Source: Streptomyces marianii (GTDB lineage Bacteria > Actinomycetota > Actinomycetes > Streptomycetales > Streptomycetaceae). From it: a stretch of DNA of 64,000 nucleotides. Within the stretch, counting starts at the first letter, position 1. Every line of letters begins with the position of its first letter. Where the stretch lies: assembly GCF_005795905.1 (NCBI RefSeq), contig NZ_VAWE01000001.1:7119001-7183000 (forward strand), in the 5' to 3' direction. Position numbers and translations under genes: made by a program. The notes under the pieces are model-generated. The model worked only from the letters and a program-made list of their open reading frames with translations. It ran no database searches and was not told the origin of the DNA. This document shows, in pieces, positions 20,194 to 33,274 of this stretch.

Positions 20194-21480
20194 ATGAGCA
20201 AGATCCTTATCCGTGGCGCGAAGGTGCTGGGCGGCGAGGCGCGGGACGTACTGGTCGACGGCGAGACCATCGCCGAGGTCGGCACCGGGATCGCGGCCGG
20301 CGACGCCACGGTCGTCGAGGCGGAGGGCAGGATCCTGCTGCCCGGCCTGGTCGACCTGCACACCCACCTGCGCGAGCCCGGCCGTGAGGACTCCGAGACG
20401 GTCCTCACCGGCACCCGCGCGGCCGCGAGCGGCGGCTACACGGCCGTGTTCGCCATGGCCAACACCTTCCCCGTGGCCGACACCGCCGGAGTCGTCGAGC
20501 AGGTGTGGCGCCTCGGCCGGGAGCACGGCTACTGCGACGTCCAGCCGATCGGCGCCGTCACCGTCGGCCTGGAGGGCAGGAAGCTCGCCGAACTCGGCGC
20601 CATGCACGACTCCGCCGCCGCCGTCACCGTGTTCTCCGACGACGGCAAGTGTGTCGACGACGCCGTGATCATGCGCCGGGCGCTGGAGTACGTGAAGGCC
20701 TTCGGCGGCGTCGTGGCGCAGCACGCGCAGGAGCCCCGGCTCACCGAGGGCGCCCAGATGAACGAGGGCGTCGTCTCCGCCGAACTGGGCCTGGGCGGCT
20801 GGCCGGCCGTCGCCGAGGAGTCGATCATCGCCCGGGACGTGCTGCTGGCCGAGCACGTAGGCTCCCGCGTCCACATCTGCCACCTGTCGACCGCCGGCTC
20901 CGTCGCGATCGTCCGCTGGGCCAAGTCCCGGGGCATCGACGTCACCGCCGAGGTCACCCCCCACCACCTGCTCCTCACCGACGAACTGGTCCGCACCTAC
21001 GACCCCGTCTACAAGGTCAACCCGCCCCTGCGCACCGAGCGCGACGTGATGGCGCTGCGCGAGGCCCTGGCCGACGGCACGATCGACATCGTCGCCACGG
21101 ACCACGCTCCGCACCCGCACGAGGACAAGGACTGCGAGTGGGCCGCGGCCGCGATGGGCATGGTCGGCCTGGAGACCGCGCTCTCCGTCGTCCAGCACAC
21201 GATGGTCGACACCGGGCTGCTGACCTGGGAGGGCGTCGCCGACCGGATGTCGTTCAAGCCCGCCCGGATCGGCCGCGCCGAGGGCCACGGCCGGCCCGTC
21301 TCGGCAGGTGAGCCCGCCAACCTCACCCTGCTCGATCCGGCATACCGTGGAACCGTGGACCCCGCGGGCTTCGCCTCCCGCAGCCGCAACACCCCCTACG
21401 AGGGCCGTGAGCTGCCGGGGCGCGTCACCCACACGTTCCTGCGGGGCCGCGCGACGCTCATGGACGGGAAGCTGGCGTGA
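20194..21480 (+). CDS. pyrC: Dihydroorotase (class I)
   Basis: PyrC closes carbamoyl aspartate to dihydroorotate. The 428-residue amidohydrolase has the zinc motif DLHTHLREPG (about residue 53), the later His-rich EVTPHHLLLTDE, NPPLRTERDV and the catalytic DHAPHPHEDKDCEW. The end contains SRNTPYEGRELPGRV, typical of class I. It starts with ATG two bases after pyrB and overlaps the next gene by GTGA. Confidence 0.96.
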   Translation: MSKILIRGAKVLGGEARDVLVDGETIAEVGTGIAAGDATVVEAEGRILLPGLVDLHTHLREPGREDSETVLTGTRAAASGGYTAVFAMANTFPVADTAGVVEQVWRLGREHGYCDVQPIGAVTVGLEGRKLAELGAMHDSAAAVTVFSDDGKCVDDAVIMRRALEYVKAFGGVVAQHAQEPRLTEGAQMNEGVVSAELGLGGWPAVAEESIIARDVLLAEHVGSRVHICHLSTAGSVAIVRWAKSRGIDVTAEVTPHHLLLTDELVRTYDPVYKVNPPLRTERDVMALREALADGTIDIVATDHAPHPHEDKDCEWAAAAMGMVGLETALSVVQHTMVDTGLLTWEGVADRMSFKPARIGRAEGHGRPVSAGEPANLTLLDPAYRGTVDPAGFASRSRNTPYEGRELPGRVTHTFLRGRATLMDGKLA

Positions 21481-22109
21481 CGACACCACTGATCATTCAG
21501 GCGGCCGAAGAGGTCGAGCGGAAGTCGGCGGAGGTGACCGACTGGGCCGCACGGCTCGGCTGGGTCGCCGGACTGCTGCTCTTCGTCGCCCTCGTCTACT
21601 GGCTGATGCGCCAGGGGTGGAAGTGGCGGGGCGAGCTCCAGTCCGGGCTGCCCGAACTCCCCGTCCGCCCGTCCGCCGCCACTGACGACGGAGGCGGCGA
21701 GCCGCCGTCGGCCGGTATGCCCGGGGACGCCGGTGCGGCCGGGCTCCGGCTCAGCGGCCGCTACCACGGCTCCACGACCGCCGGGCAGTGGCTCGACCGG
21801 ATCGTCGCCCGGGGCCTCGGCAACCGCAGCCGCGCCGAGCTGACGCTCACCGACGCCGGACTCGACGTCGTCCGCCCCGGGGCCACCGACTTCTTCATCC
21901 CGGCCGCGGCCCTGCGCGGGGCCCGTCTCGACAAGGGGATCGCCGGGAAGGTCCTCACCGAGGGCGGTCTGCTGATCGTCACCTGGGAGCACGGCGGCCG
22001 GCTGATCGACTCCGGTTTCCGCTCCGACCGGGCGGCCGGGCACACGGCCTGGGTCGAGGCCCTCAACTCCATGACCACGAACGACACGACGGAAGGCGCC
22101 GCACGATGA
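21477..22109 (+). CDS. Single-pass membrane protein with PH-like domain, inside the pyr operon
   Basis: The 210-residue product has one membrane helix (about residues 27-45, [18 protein letters not shown]), a Pro/Gly-rich linker, and a C-terminal domain of about 120 residues ([29 protein letters not shown] and onward) that resembles the bacterial PH-like domains described for streptomycetes. It has no known enzyme motif. It overlaps pyrC by four bases and carA by four bases (ATGA), so it is translated with pyrimidine enzymes. It may be a membrane anchor or adaptor for the pathway, but this is only suggested by context. Confidence 0.8.
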   Translation: MTTPLIIQAAEEVERKSAEVTDWAARLGWVAGLLLFVALVYWLMRQGWKWRGELQSGLPELPVRPSAATDDGGGEPPSAGMPGDAGAAGLRLSGRYHGSTTAGQWLDRIVARGLGNRSRAELTLTDAGLDVVRPGATDFFIPAAALRGARLDKGIAGKVLTEGGLLIVTWEHGGRLIDSGFRSDRAAGHTAWVEALNSMTTNDTTEGAAR

Positions 22110-23264
22110 CGACCTCCACCAGGGGAACCCGCGTTCCCGCCGTACTCGTCCTGGAGGACGGCCGCACCTTCCGCGGCCGCGCCTACGGGGCCGTGGGGGT
22201 GACCTTCGGCGAGGCGGTGTTCTCCACCGGCATGACCGGCTACCAGGAGACCCTCACCGATCCGTCGTACCACCGCCAGGTCGTGGTGATGACCGCCCCG
22301 CACGTCGGCAACACCGGCGTCAACGACGAGGACCCCGAGTCGGCCCGCATCTGGGTGTCCGGCTACGTCGTCCGGGACCCCGCCCGCGTCCCCTCGAACT
22401 GGCGCTCCCGCCGCTCCCTCGACGAGGAGCTCGCGGCCCAGGGCGTGGTCGGCATCAGCGGTGTCGACACCCGCGCCCTCACCCGCCACCTGCGGGAGCG
22501 CGGCGCGATGCGCGTCGGCATCTTCTCCGGCAACGCGCTTCCCGATGAGGGCACGATGCTCGCCGAGGTCCGCCAGGCGCCCGAGATGAAGGGCGCCGAC
22601 CTCTCGGCGGAGGTCGCGACGAAGGAGACGTACGTCGTCCCCGCGATCGGCCCCGACGGCGAAGCCGTACCGCTCGGCACGGCGAAGTTCACCGTCGCCG
22701 CAGTCGACCTCGGCATCAAGGGCATGACCCCGCACCGCATGGCCGAGCGCGGCATCGAGGTGCACGTGCTGCCCGCGACCGCCACCGTCGAGGACGTGTA
22801 CGCGGTCGGCCCCGACGGCGTGTTCTTCTCCAACGGCCCGGGCGACCCGGCCACCGCCGACCACGCCGTCTCGGTCATGCGGGGGGTGCTGGAACGCGGG
22901 ACACCGCTGTTCGGCATCTGCTTCGGCAACCAGATCCTGGGCCGGGCGCTGGGCTTCGGCACGTACAAGCTCAAGTACGGCCACCGCGGCATCAACCAGC
23001 CCGTGCAGGACCGTACGACCGGCAAGGTCGAGGTCACCGCGCACAACCACGGCTTCGCCGTGGACGCCCCTCTCGACAAGGTCTCCGAGACCCCCTACGG
23101 CCGCGCCGAGGTCTCCCACGTCTGCCTCAACGACGACGTGGTGGAGGGCCTCCAGCTGCTCGACCAGCCGGCCTTCAGCGTCCAGTACCACCCCGAAGCG
23201 GCCGCGGGCCCGCACGACGCCGCGTACCTGTTCGACCGCTTCGTGTCCCTGATGGAGGGCCAGC

Positions 23265-23272
<8 letters not shown>
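22106..23272 (+). CDS. carA: Carbamoyl-phosphate synthase small subunit (glutaminase)
   Basis: CarA releases ammonia from glutamine and passes it to CarB. The 388-residue protein has the N-terminal CPSase domain ([22 protein letters not shown]) and a class I glutaminase with the nucleophile Cys in [17 protein letters not shown], plus HNHGFAVD and SVQYHPEA (catalytic His/Glu). The ATG at 22106 overlaps the upstream stop. Longer in-frame starts run deep into the previous gene and are rejected. It overlaps carB by eight bases. Confidence 0.96.
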
Positions 23273-26573
<3,301 letters not shown>

Positions 26574-26581
26574 CAGCCCAC

Positions 26582-26610
26582 GAGGGGGACACCGAACCGG
26601 TGTCCCCCTC
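26582..26610 (+). terminator. Terminator between carB and pyrD
   Basis: GAGGGGGACACCG pairs perfectly with CGGTGTCCCCCTC across a 3-base loop. It divides the pyrimidine genes into pyrR-carB and pyrD-pyrF segments, so pyrD probably depends on read-through or its own promoter. Confidence 0.8.
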
Positions 26611-26657
26611 TTCGTGAGGACACCCGTCCTCGTGAGGACACACAGGACACCACTGAG

Positions 26658-27766
<1,109 letters not shown>

Positions 27767-27770
<4 letters not shown>

Positions 27771-28609
27771 GCCCTCTGGAACCGTTCGGCACCCGTCTGC
27801 GCCGCGCCATGGACACCCGCGGCCCCCTGTGCGTGGGGATCGATCCGCACGCCTCACTGCTCACCGCCTGGGGGCTGAACGACGACGTCAACGGCCTGGA
27901 ACGGTTCACCCGTACGGTGGTCGAGGCTCTGGCCGACCGGGTCGCCGTCCTCAAGCCGCAGTCCGCGTTCTTCGAGCGCTTCGGCTCGCGCGGCATCGGG
28001 GTGCTGGAGAAGGCCGTGGAGGACTCCCGGGCCGCCGGCGCACTGGTCCTGATGGACGCGAAGCGCGGTGACATCGGCTCCACCATGGGCGCCTACGCGG
28101 AGGCGTTCCTCCGGAAGGACTCGCCGCTCTTCTCCGACGCCGTGACGGTGTCGCCGTACCTCGGCTTCGGTTCGCTGCGCCCGGCGCTCGACCAGGCCGT
28201 CCTCAGCGGCTGCGGGGTGTTCGTCCTCGCGCTGACCTCCAACCCGGAGGGCGCCGAGGTCCAGCGCGCCACCGCGTCCGGCGGAGGCTCGCTCGCCCAG
28301 CTCATGCTGAACCACATGGCCGACGAGAACGCCGGGGCGGATCCGATGGGCCCGGTCGGCGCCGTGGTCGGCGCCACGCTCGGCGACGCGGGCGTGGACC
28401 TGGACATCAACGGCCCGCTCCTCGCGCCGGGCATCGGCGCCCAGGGCGCGACCCCCGCCGACCTGCCCGGCGTCTTCGGTCCCGCCGTGCGCAACGTCGT
28501 GCCGAGCGTCAGCCGCGGCATCCTGCGCCACGGACCGGACGCGGCCTCCCTGCGCGGGGCCGCGGAGCGCTTCGCCGACGAGGTCCGTGCAGCGGTCGAC
28601 GGCGCGTAG
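27767..28609 (+). CDS. pyrF: Orotidine 5'-phosphate decarboxylase (group 2)
   Basis: PyrF makes UMP from OMP. The 280-residue protein is of the longer actinobacterial group 2 type. It shows CVGIDPHASLL, LKPQSAFFERFG and the catalytic LMDAKRGDIGSTMGAYAEA. The ATG at 27767 overlaps the pyrD stop. Longer in-frame starts inside pyrD are rejected. The pyr operon ends with a strong hairpin 140 bases later. Confidence 0.95.
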
Positions 28610-28749
28610 GCGTACGCGAGGGACGGCCCGGGAACCCGTGCCCCAGCCGTCCGGGAGACGTTCGGGTCCGTTCCGAGGCTGCTCCCGGTCGGTTCCGGGG
28701 GCCCGCCCCGGGGTCGGGACCGGCTCTCCGGGGCGGAGCCATGCCCTCC

Positions 28750-28782
28750 GAGGGCCCTGCCGAAGCACTCGGCAGGGCCCTC
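28750..28782 (+). terminator. pyr operon terminator
   Basis: GAGGGCCCTGCCGA and TCGGCAGGGCCCTC form a perfect 14-pair stem with a 5-base loop. The rest of the 418-base pyrF-sIHF gap (28610-29027) holds only this and the promoter-like hairpin at 28801-28820. Confidence 0.8.
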
Positions 28783-28800
28783 ATCTGCGTCTTCGACCGA

Positions 28801-28820
28801 CGCTTTCTTGACAGAAAGCG
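28801..28820 (+). promoter_or_regulatory. TTGACA inside a small inverted repeat, sIHF upstream region
   Basis: CGCTTTC and GAAAGCG flank an exact TTGACA -35 hexamer. No perfect -10 lies at 17 bases, although AATAT is found a few bases further on. It could be a promoter with an embedded operator, about 210 bases upstream of the sIHF gene. Confidence 0.3.
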
Positions 28821-29027
28821 GGTCAGTATGTCTGGAATATCCAGGTCGGCCGATGCTGACCAGGACTTTTCCGCTGTTCTCGCTGACTGGAGCGGTCTCG
28901 GCCGCTAGTCTCCGTCGAGAGTCAGCGATGCAACGGCCACTGCGTTGTTCGTTGCTCGCCTGGTGAGAGCCGACTAGGTTCCTCACCGGTCCGTATCCGA
29001 CAGTTCGACATCCGAGGTGACGTAGGC

Positions 29028-29351
29028 GTGGCTCTTCCGCCCCTTACCCCTGAACAGCGCGCAGCCGCGCTCGAAAAGGCCGCCGCGGCTCGCCGGGAGC
29101 GGGCCGAGGTCAAGAATCGACTCAAGCACTCCGGCGCCTCCCTCCACGAGGTCATCAAGCAGGGCCAGGAGAACAACGTCATCGGCAAGATGAAGGTCTC
29201 CGCCCTGCTCGAGTCGCTCCCCGGCGTCGGCAAGGTCCGTGCCAAGCAGATCATGGAGCGACTGGGCATCTCCGAGAGCCGCCGTGTGCGGGGTCTCGGC
29301 TCGAACCAGATCGCGTCGCTCGAGCGCGAGTTCGGCGGCGGCGCCGCCTGA
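29028..29351 (+). CDS. Actinobacterial integration host factor (sIHF/mIHF)
   Basis: sIHF is a small nucleoid protein unrelated to E. coli IHF that binds DNA without sequence preference and affects development and antibiotic production in Streptomyces. The 107-residue protein matches the whole family: [22 protein letters not shown], then [19 protein letters not shown], and a helix-two-turn-helix-like lyase fold ([38 protein letters not shown]). The GTG start follows GAGGTGA. It precedes gmk and rpoZ, the same order I recall in other actinobacteria. Confidence 0.95.
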   Translation: MALPPLTPEQRAAALEKAAAARRERAEVKNRLKHSGASLHEVIKQGQENNVIGKMKVSALLESLPGVGKVRAKQIMERLGISESRRVRGLGSNQIASLEREFGGGAA

Positions 29352-29377
29352 CGTTCCCGGGCACTCCCGAGAACCTG

Positions 29378-29383
29378 GATAAT
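29378..29383 (+). promoter_or_regulatory. -10-like element directly before gmk
   Basis: GATAAT ends six bases before the gmk ATG, and no clear ribosome-binding site is present in the gap. This arrangement would give a leaderless gmk mRNA. A -35 is weak (GTTCCC about 19 bases upstream). Confidence 0.4.
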
Positions 29384-29389
29384 CGCTGC

Positions 29390-29953
29390 ATGGCAGCAGA
29401 GGTACGTCCGCGGCTGACCGTGCTCTCCGGCCCCTCCGGGGTCGGCAAGAGCACGGTCGTCGCCCATATGCGCAAGGTCCACCCCGAGGTCTGGCTCTCG
29501 GTGTCGGCCACCACCCGGAAGCCGCGCCCCGGCGAACGTCACGGTGTCCAGTACTTCTTCGTCGGCGACGACGAGTTCGACAAACTGGTCGCCAACGGCG
29601 AGCTGCTGGAATGGGCAGAGTTCGCGGGCAATCGCTACGGCACTCCGCGCCGTGCGGTCCAGGAGCGCCTGGAGGCAGGCGAACCGGTGCTCCTGGAGAT
29701 CGACCTCCAGGGCGCGCGTCAGGTCAAGGAGTCCATGCCGGACTCCCAGCTGGTCTTCCTGGCCCCGCCGAGCTGGGACGAACTGGTCCGCCGCCTCACC
29801 GGCCGCGGTACCGAGGCCCCCGAGGTCATCGAGCGCCGCCTCGAGGCGGCGAAGGTCGAGATGGCCGCGGAGTCCGAGTTCGACACCACCCTGGTCAACA
29901 CCTCCGTCGAGGACGTCGCGCGCGAGCTGCTAGCCTTGATGGAAGTTGTCTGA
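29390..29953 (+). CDS. gmk: Guanylate kinase
   Basis: Gmk phosphorylates GMP to GDP. The 187-residue protein has Walker A in [38 protein letters not shown] for GMP binding, [13 protein letters not shown] and [12 protein letters not shown]. The ATG sits only six bases after a GATAAT, so the gene may also be expressed as a leaderless message separate from the sIHF gene. rpoZ follows after 40 bases; ppGpp-linked control of both GMP metabolism and RNA polymerase omega makes this pairing meaningful. Confidence 0.95.
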   Translation: MAAEVRPRLTVLSGPSGVGKSTVVAHMRKVHPEVWLSVSATTRKPRPGERHGVQYFFVGDDEFDKLVANGELLEWAEFAGNRYGTPRRAVQERLEAGEPVLLEIDLQGARQVKESMPDSQLVFLAPPSWDELVRRLTGRGTEAPEVIERRLEAAKVEMAAESEFDTTLVNTSVEDVARELLALMEVV

Positions 29954-29993
29954 TCTTTCTGATTTCCCCGTAGTTTCTTCGGAAGGCTAGAGC

Positions 29994-30266
29994 GTGTCCT
30001 CTTCCATCACCGCGCCCGAGGGCATTATCAACCCGCCGATCGACGAGCTGCTCGAGGCGACCGACTCGAAGTACAGCCTGGTGATCTACGCGGCCAAGCG
30101 CGCGCGTCAGATCAACGCGTACTACTCGCAGCTCGGTGAGGGTCTCCTCGAGTACGTCGGTCCGCTGGTGGACACCCACGTGCATGAGAAGCCGCTCTCG
30201 ATCGCGTTGCGCGAGATCAACGCGGGCCTGCTGACCTCCGAGGCCATCGAGGGCCCGGCCCAGTAG
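29994..30266 (+). CDS. rpoZ: DNA-directed RNA polymerase omega subunit
   Basis: Omega assists beta-prime folding and forms part of a ppGpp site in some bacteria. The 90-residue product has the core [22 protein letters not shown] and the end [17 protein letters not shown] typical of actinobacterial omega. The GTG start follows GGAAGG. A long perfect hairpin ends the sIHF-gmk-rpoZ unit at 30317-30355. Confidence 0.95.
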   Translation: MSSSITAPEGIINPPIDELLEATDSKYSLVIYAAKRARQINAYYSQLGEGLLEYVGPLVDTHVHEKPLSIALREINAGLLTSEAIEGPAQ

Positions 30267-30316
30267 TACCCGGCCCGGGGCCGGCCGCAGTCGCCCCCGG
30301 GAGCAAGCGGCACTGT

Positions 30317-30355
30317 CACCACAGGCCCGGCGGAGCATCCGCCGGGCCTGTGGTG
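30317..30355 (+). terminator. Terminator after rpoZ
   Basis: An 18-pair perfect stem (CACCACAGGCCCGGCGGA and its complement) with a GCA loop. It ends ten bases before the palindrome that precedes coaBC. Confidence 0.85.
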
Positions 30356-30364
30356 TGTCATAGA

Positions 30365-30380
30365 GGCGATACGTATCGCC
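30365..30380. promoter_or_regulatory. 16-bp perfect palindrome upstream of coaBC
   Basis: GGCGATACGTATCGCC is self-complementary over all 16 bases and lies 23 bases before the coaBC GTG. It is less GC-rich in its core than its surroundings, which favours an operator over a terminator. I do not recognise the regulator. Confidence 0.5.
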
Positions 30381-30403
30381 ATCGGTGGGGAGCGGGAGAC
30401 GCA

Positions 30404-31606
30404 GTGGACAAGCCGAAGGTCGTTCTGGGTGTCAGCGGCGGCATCGCCGCCTACAAGGCGTGCGAGCTGCTGCGCCGGCTGACCGAGTCCGGACACGACG
30501 TCCGGGTGGTGCCCACCGCCTCCGCGCTCCAGTTCGTCGGTGCCGCGACCTGGTCGGCCCTCTCGGGGCACCCGGTCTCCACCGAGGTCTGGTCGGACGT
30601 CCACGACGTCCCGCACGTGCGGATCGGGCAGGGTGCCGACCTCGTCGTCGTCGCCCCGGCCACCGCCGACGTGCTCGCCAGGGCCGCCCACGGCCTCGCC
30701 GACGACCTGCTGACGAACACCCTGCTCACCGCCCGCTGTCCGGTCGTCTTCGCGCCCGCGATGCACACCGAGATGTGGGAGCACCCCGCCACCCGGGAGA
30801 ACGTGGCGACGCTGCGCCGCCGCGGCGCGGTCGTCGTCGAACCCGCGGTCGGCCGGCTCACCGGCGTCGACACCGGCAAGGGCCGGCTGCCGGAGCCCGG
30901 TGAGATCTTCGAGGTCTGCCGCAGGGTGCTGGCCCGCGGCGCGGCCGCCCCGGATCTCGCCGGCCGTCACGTGGTGGTGAGCGCGGGCGGGACCCGCGAG
31001 CCGCTCGACCCGGTCCGGTACCTGGGGAACCGCTCCTCCGGCAAGCAGGGCTACGCGCTGGCCCGCACCGCCGCGGCCCGCGGGGCCCGGGTGACACTGA
31101 TCGAGGCCAACACCGGTATGGTCGACCCGGCCGGCGCCGACGTGGTCCACGTCGGCACCGCGGTGCAGTTGCGTGAGGCGGTGCTGAAGGCCGCCGCCGA
31201 CGCCGACGTGGTCGTGATGGCCGCGGCCGTCGCCGACTTCCGCCCGGCCGCGTACGCCGAGGGAAAGATCAAGAAGAGGGATGGCCAGGAGCCCGCGCCG
31301 ATCGCGCTGGTGCGCAACCCCGACATCCTCGCCGAGATCTCCGCGGAGCGGGCCCGTCCGGGGCAGTTGGTGGTGGGTTTCGCCGCCGAGACCGACGACG
31401 TGCTCGCCAACGGCCGGGAGAAGCTCCGCCGCAAGGGCTGCGACCTGCTGGTCGTCAACGAGGTGGGGGAGCGGAAGACCTTCGGCTCGGAGGAGAACGA
31501 GGCGGTGGTCCTGGCCGCGGACGGGGCCGAGACACCGGTTCCGTACGGACCCAAGGAAGGACTCGCGGACACGGTCTGGGACCTGGTCGGGGCCCGGCTG
31601 GCGTGA
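30404..31606 (+). CDS. coaBC: Bifunctional phosphopantothenoylcysteine decarboxylase / phosphopantothenate-cysteine ligase
   Basis: CoaBC catalyses two steps of coenzyme A synthesis. The 400-residue protein has the FMN-binding CoaC domain first (LGVSGGIAAYKACELLRRL, PHVRIGQGADLVVVAPATAD, PAMHTEMWEHPATRENV). The CoaB ligase follows from about residue 185 (VVVSAGGTREPLDPVRYLGNRSSGKQGYALA, AAAVADFRP, KIKK). The GTG at 30404 is chosen because GGGAG lies just upstream and the FMN domain begins within six residues. metK follows after a 341-base gap. Confidence 0.95.
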   Translation: MDKPKVVLGVSGGIAAYKACELLRRLTESGHDVRVVPTASALQFVGAATWSALSGHPVSTEVWSDVHDVPHVRIGQGADLVVVAPATADVLARAAHGLADDLLTNTLLTARCPVVFAPAMHTEMWEHPATRENVATLRRRGAVVVEPAVGRLTGVDTGKGRLPEPGEIFEVCRRVLARGAAAPDLAGRHVVVSAGGTREPLDPVRYLGNRSSGKQGYALARTAAARGARVTLIEANTGMVDPAGADVVHVGTAVQLREAVLKAAADADVVVMAAAVADFRPAAYAEGKIKKRDGQEPAPIALVRNPDILAEISAERARPGQLVVGFAAETDDVLANGREKLRRKGCDLLVVNEVGERKTFGSEENEAVVLAADGAETPVPYGPKEGLADTVWDLVGARLA

Positions 31607-31768
31607 CGCGCCCCGCGCGGCGGTCCCGGTGGCGGGGTGTGACGAAGCGCTCACTCCCGGGTCCCGCCCGGTGGACACGCCGGAACCGGGTGAATCCGGA
31701 ATGAATTTCTCATCCCTCGCGAAGGACGCGTCAAATCTGGCGAATCCGCCCCTTCCGGGCGCATGTCG

Positions 31769-31792
31769 CCGTCGCCCGTGCCCGGGCGACGG
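31769..31792 (+). terminator. Hairpin in the coaBC-metK gap
   Basis: CCGTCGCCCG and CGGGCGACGG pair over a 4-base loop. The 341-base gap (31607-31947) also holds an A/T-richer stretch at about 31690-31745, a likely metK promoter region. I see no SAM riboswitch fold. Confidence 0.5.
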
Positions 31793-31947
31793 GTGATTCG
31801 GCCGACGGTGGGCCGCCCAGGGTGCGAGACGCTGGTCCGGTCGACGGGAGTGCCCGATAAACTGTCCCTCGGACACGACGCGGGGCGCAGCCCCCCGGCC
31901 GGTCCACCAATGATCAGCCAGCAGCCGCTGCAACCCCAGGGAGCGTT

Positions 31948-33156
31948 GTGTCCCGTCGCCTGTTCACCTCGGAGTCCGTGACCGAAGGTCACCCCGACAA
32001 GATCGCTGACCAGATCAGCGACACCATTCTCGACGCACTGCTTCGCGAGGACCCCACGTCGCGCGTCGCCGTGGAGACGTTGATCACCACCGGCCTGGTG
32101 CACGTCGCAGGTGAGGTGACCACCAAGGCGTGGGCGGACATTCCCACGCTGGTGCGCAACAAGATCCTCGAGATCGGCTACGACTCCTCGAAGAAGGGCT
32201 TCGACGGCGCCTCCTGCGGTGTCTCCGTCTCCATCGGGTCCCAGTCGCCCGACATCGCCCAGGGTGTCGACACCGCCTACGAGAGCCGGGTCGAGGGCGA
32301 TGACGACGAACTCGACAAGCAGGGTGCCGGCGACCAGGGCCTGATGTTCGGGTACGCCTGCGACGAGACCCCCGAGCTGATGCCGCTGCCGATCTACCTC
32401 GCGCACCGGCTGTCCCGCCGTCTCTCCGAGGTCCGGAAGAACGGCACCATCCCGTACCTGCGCCCGGACGGCAAGACCCAGGTCACCATCGAGTACGACG
32501 GCGACAAGGCCGTCCGTCTCGACACGGTCGTGGTCTCCTCGCAGCACGCGTCCGACATCGACCTGGACTCGCTGCTCGCGCCGGACATCCGTGAGTTCGT
32601 CGTCGAGTACGTGCTGAAGGAGCTCGTCGAGGACGGCATCAAGCTGGACACGGACGGCTACCGGCTGCTGGTCAACCCGACCGGCCGCTTCGAGATCGGC
32701 GGCCCGATGGGCGACGCCGGCCTGACCGGCCGCAAGATCATCATCGACACCTACGGCGGCATGGCCCGCCACGGCGGTGGCGCGTTCTCCGGCAAGGACC
32801 CGTCCAAGGTCGACCGCTCGGCCGCCTACGCGATGCGCTGGGTCGCCAAGAACGTCGTGGCCGCCGGCCTCGCCTCGCGCTGCGAGGTCCAGGTCGCGTA
32901 CGCGATCGGCAAGGCGGAGCCCGTCGGCCTGTTCGTCGAGACCTTCGGCACCGCCGCGGTCGACGTCGAGAAGATCGAGAACGCCATCGGAGAGGTCTTC
33001 GACCTGCGCCCGGCCGCGATCATCCGCGACCTCGACCTGCTTCGCCCGATCTACTCCCAGACAGCCGCCTACGGCCACTTCGGCCGTACGCTCCCCGACT
33101 TCACCTGGGAGCGTACGGACCGCGTCGACGCGCTGCGCGCGGCGGCGGGCCTCTGA
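31948..33156 (+). CDS. metK: S-adenosylmethionine synthetase
   Basis: MetK makes SAM from methionine and ATP. The 402-residue protein shows the usual motifs: [47 protein letters not shown] and [19 protein letters not shown]. The GTG start gives [18 protein letters not shown], the standard N-terminus. It stands alone, with a strong terminator 17 bases downstream. SAM supply matters for antibiotic production in Streptomyces. Confidence 0.97.
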   Translation: MSRRLFTSESVTEGHPDKIADQISDTILDALLREDPTSRVAVETLITTGLVHVAGEVTTKAWADIPTLVRNKILEIGYDSSKKGFDGASCGVSVSIGSQSPDIAQGVDTAYESRVEGDDDELDKQGAGDQGLMFGYACDETPELMPLPIYLAHRLSRRLSEVRKNGTIPYLRPDGKTQVTIEYDGDKAVRLDTVVVSSQHASDIDLDSLLAPDIREFVVEYVLKELVEDGIKLDTDGYRLLVNPTGRFEIGGPMGDAGLTGRKIIIDTYGGMARHGGGAFSGKDPSKVDRSAAYAMRWVAKNVVAAGLASRCEVQVAYAIGKAEPVGLFVETFGTAAVDVEKIENAIGEVFDLRPAAIIRDLDLLRPIYSQTAAYGHFGRTLPDFTWERTDRVDALRAAAGL

Positions 33157-33172
33157 CGGCACCCGCTCGGCA

Positions 33173-33209
33173 CGAGGGGCCCCGGACCGGACAGGTCCGG
33201 GGCCCCTCG
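33173..33209 (+). terminator. metK terminator
   Basis: CGAGGGGCCCCGGACC and GGTCCGGGGCCCCTCG form a perfect 16-pair stem with a 5-base loop. Confidence 0.85.
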
Positions 33210-33274
33210 CGTGTTCGACGGGCCCGGGTGCGCAGGCCCGGGCGCTGTCGGTGCCGTCTGGTAGGAATGTGGCT

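Noticed and set aside
31607..31947. SAM riboswitch upstream of metK.
   Set aside because: No SAM-I, SAM-II or SAM-IV core motifs could be traced; only a simple hairpin is present.
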